Shown here: in pieces, positions 58,254 through 64,000 of the stretch
How the letters are laid out: every line of letters begins with the position of its first letter
How positions within the stretch are numbered: the stretch's first letter is position 1
DNA from: Trema orientale
Taxonomy: Eukaryota > Streptophyta > Magnoliopsida > Rosales > Cannabaceae
DNA: 64,000 nucleotides
Reading direction: 5' to 3'
Assembly: GCA_002914845.1 (NCBI GenBank)
Contig: JXTC01000087.1
Span: 76,605-140,604 of the forward strand
The notes under the pieces: model-generated
Databases searched by the model: none
Told to the model about the DNA's origin: nothing
Seen by the model: the letters and a program-made list of their open reading frames with translations, nothing else
Translations under genes and position numbers: made by a program

Positions 58254-59881
58254 TGATAAACTCTATTTTTATAGGGCTAATTATGCTTTTTATTCATTAA
58301 AAATTTGTGTCTTAGAGTAATTTTAATTTTAATTTTAAGTAATTTAGGTTGTTTTATTTTATTTTAATTAGATTTAGTTTTAATTTAATTTTACTTTGTT
58401 TTAGTTATTTTATTTAGGTGTTTAGTTTAATTAGGATAAATTAATTTTATTTAGATTTAATTTATTTTGTTTAGGATAAAGAAAGAGAAAAAAACGGAGG
58501 AATCTCGGCCGTTAGATCTGCTAGTGGACGGCTCGGATTGGCGCGTGCAATCCACGCGCAGGCGCTGCGACTGGGACGGCTGGAGCAGGGGACAGCTGGG
58601 GCCCACATGCTGACGGCTGGCGCAGGGCTAACTCAGCCGTGTCTGATCCTGTGCGGCGAGAGACCATAAGCCCGGTTTTGTCATCCAACGAGACAGCGCC
58701 ACATCACCTGGTCAAAGTCAAGTTTTCGTTCAGCCAATTAATGCTCCGTTTCGTGCTGAGCTTACCGAATTTTGCCGCACAGGATTATCGCCCAAGTATC
58801 AGATTCTGAATAGGAACGTGGGGAAACGGGAAAGAGAAAAGAAGAGGAAAAAAATTAAGAAACGGCCAAATCACTCAACCAATCAGATAAGACTTTTGGG
58901 GAACGTGAATTTACTTCCATCAGCTATAAAAGGGCTACGGAACAGTGCAAAAATACACACCATTCTAGAGAGATATACACAGTAGTCCAGAGAGAGAGAG
59001 AAATTAATAGAGAGAGCAATTGCATGCCAAATTGGAAGAGGAGGCTTGCAGCTGTTATCAATAATTCTGCACTCTGTGAAACTCTCGTTTGTTTAATTTT
59101 TATTTTTATTTTTCATTATGTTGCAAATTTTTATTTTTAGTTTTGTTATTTTCATTATGAACTAAATTTATTTTCTAGGATTGCAATGGGATCTCTATAT
59201 GTAGTTTGAATTATGATGTTACCTCTTTGATTTTACTATTTAATTTACGAGTTGATTATTCTCTCTTGTTCTTAATGCTTTTGAGTGCTTGATCACCACT
59301 TAAATTGATACTGGTAATTTGTATGAACTTGAAAAAGGAATTTCAAATTTAGACCTAGATAGAATAACACATGATCATGTTTATACGAGTTTATGTAGGA
59401 TAGGAATATACCTACATAACATGTGCAATTATTAAAAGACCTTAATCTTAATGAATCTCTTCTTAATCTAATTCACATAGGAATATAGTGAGTTAATTAG
59501 AAGAGATATTTCTACATGACTATCGGAAGAGGCTTGTAGATACACTAGGGTTCTTGATTGGCAATTTGGGTTAAATAGTAATTCAAAGAGGGTAACTAGT
59601 AATTCAGGCATACGTAGAGTGAAAATTGTAATCCTAGGTTTATTTTCATTGGTGATTTGATAAAATTACTTGCGCTTTTTAATTTTGTTTTATTTATTTT
59701 CTTGTTTTCTTTAAGTTTAAATTTTAATTTTAAAATTCTCAAATTGATTGTTTGGATAAATTGATAACTAGTGTAGGTTAGTGCTTAACAAATTATAGCA
59801 ATTTCTCTGTGGGAACGATATCTTTATTCATCACTTTATTACTTGTTCGATACGTGCGCTTGCGTATAAAAATCCATAACA
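58254..59881 (+). repeat. 5' LTR of gypsy D
   Basis: TGATAAACTCTATTTTTATAG to AAAAATCCATAACA, ~1.63 kb. The end is firm because the primer site follows. The start is less sure: TGATATGG at 58169 would better mirror the CCATAACA end. A GC-richer part at 58500-58700 precedes a TATA box (GCTATAAAAGGGC, ~58922). Confidence 0.65.
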
Positions 59882-59886
59882 AGTTT

Positions 59887-59905
59887 TTGGCGCCGCTGCC
59901 GGGGA
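59887..59905 (+). other. Primer binding site of gypsy D (tRNA-Asp type)
   Basis: TTGGCGCCGCTGCCGGGG lies five bases after the LTR. It differs at one position from TGGCGCCGTTGCCGGGGA, the site used by many Athila/Tat elements. Confidence 0.85.
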
Positions 59906-60037
59906 ATATTGTTTTATAATTTTTTTTTGTTAATACTAATATCGATTAGTTGAGATTTAATTCAAACTTTTATTTTTTTTCTTTTATTATTATTATTTTT
60001 TTTTTCTTTGGTAATCTCAGGTATTCTGTAGCAATAT

Positions 60038-62463
60038 ATGAGACGTACGAGGAGTTGGGAGCTTTTGCCGTTAGATCCGGAAATTGAAAGAACGCTTAGG
60101 GAAATTCGAAGAGCGAAAAATCGGCAAGCAAATCCTCCCGCAATAATGGGTGACCAGGACGAGACAAAGCCTCTGCGTGATTATGCTATCCCATTGATTG
60201 ATGGCCTCAGTTCAAGCATTCGAAGACCTACCATTAATGCTAATAACTTCGAACTGAAGCCCGCTATTATTCAAATGATCCAGAGCTCTGTCCAGTTTGG
60301 AGGATTACCAAGTGATGATCCAAACCAGCACATTATGAATTTTTTGGAAATCTGCGATACTTTCAAGCATAATGGAGCTTCTGATGATGCAATCAGGTTG
60401 CGGCTTTTCCCTTTCTCTCTGCGGGATAAAGCTAAGAGCTGGTTGAACTCCTTACCAGCTGGGTCAATCACTATATGGGATGATTTGGCACAGAAATTTT
60501 TGGCAAAATTTTTTTCCACCAGCGAAGACAGCTAAGCTGCGCAATGATATCACCTCCTTCGTCCAATTCGACAATGAATCATTATATGAGGCTTGGGAGC
60601 GGTATAAAGATATGTTGAGAAGATGCCCACATCATGGAATCCCGAAGTGGTTGTTCGTTCAAACATTTTATAACGGCTTGATGGGACATTTGAGAACAAT
60701 AGTTGATGCAGCAGCAGGTGGTACTTTGATGGGAAAGTCTACGGACGAAGCATACGATCTATTAGAGGAGATGGCAGCCAATAACTACCAGTGGCCTTCA
60801 GAGAGAACGACTTCGAGAAGAACTACAAGCATAAATGAGAAGGAAGCCATTGCTACCTTGACTACTCAAGTTAATGCTTTGTCTAAAAAGTTTGATTTGC
60901 TAAGAGTTCGTGCCATGAATAGCCCATTTGTAGCTTGCGGAAATTGTGGTGATAATCATAGGAGCAACCAGTGTCCTTTCAATGTAGAATCTGTGCAATA
61001 TGTGGCAAATTTAAACAGGCAACAGATCGACCCCAATTCAAATTATTATAACCCAGGCTGGAAAAATCACCCGAACTTCTCTTGGAATAACAATAATCAA
61101 GGGTCTAATTCAGCTAGTCGACCTATGCCTCCACCTGGATTTGCACAACAAGCGCCACCACCACAACAAGAGAAAAAGCTAGCACTTGAGGAGATATTTA
61201 TGCAATACATGGCTAAGAATGATGCTATTCTTCAAAATCAGGCTGCGTCCTTAAGAAATCTTGAGACTCAAATTGGTCAACTAGCCATTGCAGTTAACTC
61301 TCGACCACAAGGTAATTTACCAAGCAATACAGAGGTGAACCCTAAGGAGCAATGCAACGCGATAACTCTCAGAAGTGGGAAGCAAGTAGAGCAACCAAGT
61401 CAATCTGTTTTAGCTAACTTATCACCTTTAGCTTCTTCACCGTCTACGAGCTCAAGTAAGCAGCCAGTGCAACCCCAAGAGCAATCCGAAAAATATCATG
61501 TTGAACCAGGAAAGCCCAAGTCCAAGCTTTTTCCTGATAATCCAGAGCCATATGTTCCTCCTCTACCATTTCCTCAACGGTTCTACAAGCATAACATGGA
61601 TAAACAATTTTCAAAGTTTTTAGATGTTTTCAAGAAACTCCACATAAACATTCCTTTCGCAGAGATGCTTGCTCAATCACCAAATTATGTGAAGTTTCTA
61701 AAAGAGATTTTATCTAATAAAAAGAGGCTAGAGGATTATGAAACAGGTGCACTTACTGAGAAGTGCAGTGCGATCTTACAGAAGAAACTTCCACCAAAGC
61801 TAAAAGATCCTGGGAGCTTTAATATTCCATGCACCATTGGGAATTCATTCTTTGACAAAGCTCTATGTGATCTTGGTGCCAGCATCAATCTAATGCCACT
61901 CTCGGTCTACAAAAAATTAGGTTTGGGGGAAGTAAAAACCAACAACTGTTTCTTTGCAATTGGCGGACCGCTCTATAAAGTATCCTAGAGGTATTGTCGA
62001 GGATGTGCTTGTTAAAGTCGATAAATTCATCTTCCCAGCAGACTTTTTAGTGCTTGATATTAAAGAAGATCAAGAAATTCCTATTATTCTTGGTCGACCT
62101 TTTCTAGCTACTGGGCGGGCTCTCATCGATGTACAAAAAGGTCAATTGACAATGCGAGTCCAAGATGAAAAAGTTGTCTTTAATGTTTTTAAAGAGACCA
62201 AGTATCCACTCGAATCAGCTTCTTGCTTTAAAGTTGATATTTTGGAGAGAAGTGCAACTGAAACTGTGAATACTGAGCATCCAAAAGAGCCTCATGCAGC
62301 TTTGAATATCCATGCCACATCTACGAAAGAGGAGAAAGTAGATGTCAAGAAATATGCAAATATTTCAGAAGCTCCATCGTACTATCATGGGAGGAAGGCG
62401 AAATTTGAAAAGCTTGGGAAAGGTCCCTCCAGACCAATTCTATCCATCTACGAACCTCCTTGA
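60038..62463 (+). pseudogene. gypsy D gag-protease, broken by two frameshifts
   Basis: Segment 1 (60038-60535): MRRTRSWELLPLDPEIERTL, then the gag core (PLRDYAIP, FGGLPSDDPNQH, RLRLFPFSLRDKAKSWLNSL). Segment 2 (60480-61988) continues the gag core (CPHHGIPKWL) in another frame. It has a CCHC-type knuckle (CGNCGDNHRSNQC, ~60936), Gln/Pro-rich linkers, and the aspartic protease motif CDLGASINLMPLSVYKKL (~61866). Segment 3 (61954-62463), again in another frame, completes the protease (PIILGRPFLATGRALID). The first break is at a 7-T run near 60507; the second lies near 61945. Apart from these single-base shifts the frames are clean, so the copy is young or the shifts are sequencing errors. gag builds the particle and the protease cuts it. 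Confidence 0.88.
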
Positions 62464-64000
62464 ATGATCCTACTGAAGAGTCTGGCTGATGACTATAAAA
62501 TCAAGCACTTTTTGGGAGGCAACCCATAAACTTTTTCTTTTTCCTTTTTATTTTTTGATTTTTTTTAGGTTTCTTTTCCCTTGTTATGTTTTGTTTGTTT
62601 TGTTTTCGTGTATTTCAGGTTCTTGCACAAGTTTGGGGGTCAATACGTGGATTTCAGCGACTTAGCTAGAAGCCTCCATCTTCGTGTGAAAATCTGAGGG
62701 AGTTTTCTTTTACCTTCTCTTTTATTTTTAACATTGGGGACAATGTTAATTTTAAGTTTGGGGGTAGGGAGTTAAAAAAATTTTCAAAAAAATAAAAATA
62801 AAAATAAAAAAAGTTTAATTTTGTCTTTTTAGGTTTGTTTTAATGACCCAATTTAATTGTCAAACGCCGATGATAAGAATTTGATTTAACTGAATAAGGT
62901 TCTTGGAAGAATGATGAATACTGTTTTTGTCTGTGTGCTTGATTCTGTGTTAGTTTGGTTTTGCTTATGATTCTTTGATAATTTTGAGCATATAAGTAGT
63001 TGCATTTGATTATTTTGCTTACTTGGAGAAAGTTTATGTAAATTAAGTACATCTTTGAAATCTCGTTAATAAACTCTAGAACTTATTTGATTATCACTTG
63101 AGGTGAAATCCTAGACTGTATTGCATTAGAGACATGATTTAGGCCATTTTTGGATCGTTTGAGCCTTTCAAGCCTACCCTTGACACTTATTTACCTTTAG
63201 TTTACCCCTTTTGAGCCTATATTGACATTTTCTTTGACACCCATATTTTTCAGCCTAGCTTTAAACAGTTTTCAACATTTTACCTTACACTTTGAGCACA
63301 TGCGATCTTTATTGATAATATATTTTTAGTTATTTGACAATTTGGGAGGAAGGGTGGTGTTGAGAAAAAATCTTATGAAGGTGTACGAAAAAAAAAAAGA
63401 AAAAAAGAAAGTACTATATCCTTATGCAAAAGAAAAAAAAAATTGAAAATTATAAGTTTGAGGGTATAGTATTTCAATGAAAAAGAAGAAAAATATGGAC
63501 TGAAGAAGAAAGTAGAAAACAAGTTTGGGGGAATTTTGTCGACAAAGTGTTGAGTTGAATTGTATAGAGATCTGAAAACTTTATATGTGCTTAGGGTGAT
63601 TTGAGCCATAAAAATGACTTTTATCCTACATGTTACCCTAGCCTTACATTATAAGCTTAATAAAGTCCTAAAGATCTTTAGTGCAGTGTTTGTCTACATT
63701 AGTGGAGAGTGATATGAAAAATAGGCCTATGGAATTTATATATTTCTGTCTTGAGATTTGTTTTAACTTACTTGTTTGCATAAACTGATTCGAGTTGCAT
63801 ATGATTAAGTGTAATTATGTTCACACACACGCACTCAAGGAATCTATAGTGGAGTCAGGTTAGCATTTGAATTGAAATTCTAGACTTTTACAGTGTTCGG
63901 AGTTTTTTTTTTTTGAGCTTTATAATATGTGCAATCTTTGAGGCAAATTTTGAGAGTTGAACTGGGTCATCGAAGGTCATGTTTAGGTGTTAGAATTTTA
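62464..64000 (+). other. Noncoding region after gag-pro with AAGTTTGGGGG motifs
   Basis: No pol domain in any frame. CATTGGGGACAATGTTAA (~62733) and the motif AAGTTTGGGGG at ~62630, ~62755 and ~63520 (plus AAGTTTGAGGG at ~63458) recur. GGGAGGCAACCCA (~62514) could form a hairpin. Poly-A tracts lie at 62785-62810 and 63388-63440. Confidence 0.6.

Larger units (their letters stand above)
58254..64000 (+). mobile_element. Athila/Tat-like Ty3-gypsy element D, cut by the window end
   Basis: LTR, tRNA-Asp-type primer site, gag-protease (60038-62463), then >1.5 kb of noncoding DNA with no reverse transcriptase, RNase H or integrase before 64000. The gag and DLGASINLMP protease motifs are those of the Athila/Tat side of gypsy. 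It may be a gag-pro-only nonautonomous element. Confidence 0.85.

Overview
The window is nuclear DNA of a flowering plant, almost certainly a eudicot. It is AT-rich, carries a DYW-type PPR gene and an AVT6E-like amino acid transporter, and is otherwise packed with nested plant transposable elements (Mutator-like, hAT, PIF/Harbinger, Ty1-copia, Ty3-gypsy). The species cannot be fixed from sequence alone. Only two host genes look intact.

Layout. 1 to ~11338 is most of an old Mutator-like element (MULE). It holds a decayed MuDR-type transposase (1418-4290, +) facing a decayed DUF1985 + ULP1/C48 protease gene (5485-10957, -), which is the cargo known from Kaonashi/KI-type MULEs. Both are embedded in a ~74-bp repeat whose core word can fold into a GGAAAC/GTTTCC hairpin. 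The apparent MULE end lies ~210 bp upstream of the PPR gene (11548-14298, +). That gene converges on the AVT6E-like gene (15228-16712, -). 16.7-29.4 kb has no recognisable gene. It holds nested MITEs, an hAT element with a local duplication and a fold-back insertion, and several elements with cores made of degenerate short-word arrays (21.3-22.8, 22.8-23.7 and 26.4-29.3 kb).

29.4-34.6 kb is a 5'-truncated copia element interrupted by a 1.67-kb solo LTR. 35.5-36.9 kb is another word array. 37725-45492 is a complete but decayed minus-strand copia with matching 5-bp target duplications. 46329-56594 is a plus-strand copia with ~1.8-kb LTRs. Its 3' LTR gained a solo LTR and a MITE, and its 5' LTR preserves the empty sites. 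57314-57703 is a small MULE-type MITE with a perfect 9-bp target duplication. 58254 to the window end is an Athila/Tat-like gypsy element with LTR, tRNA-Asp-type primer site and gag-protease. Its gag-pro is followed by at least 1.5 kb of noncoding DNA instead of reverse transcriptase.

The two host genes have separate jobs: organelle RNA editing (PPR-DYW) and amino acid transport across an internal membrane (AVT6E-like). Nothing suggests they act together. The most unusual material is the set of five unrelated-looking word arrays inside MULE-like elements. Three of them (near 1-10.4, 27-28.7 and 36 kb) are rich in GGWWWCC-type words, and the 57.3-57.7 kb MITE carries the same words as the 36-kb array. 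Names rest on recalled family consensus, because no database search was possible.
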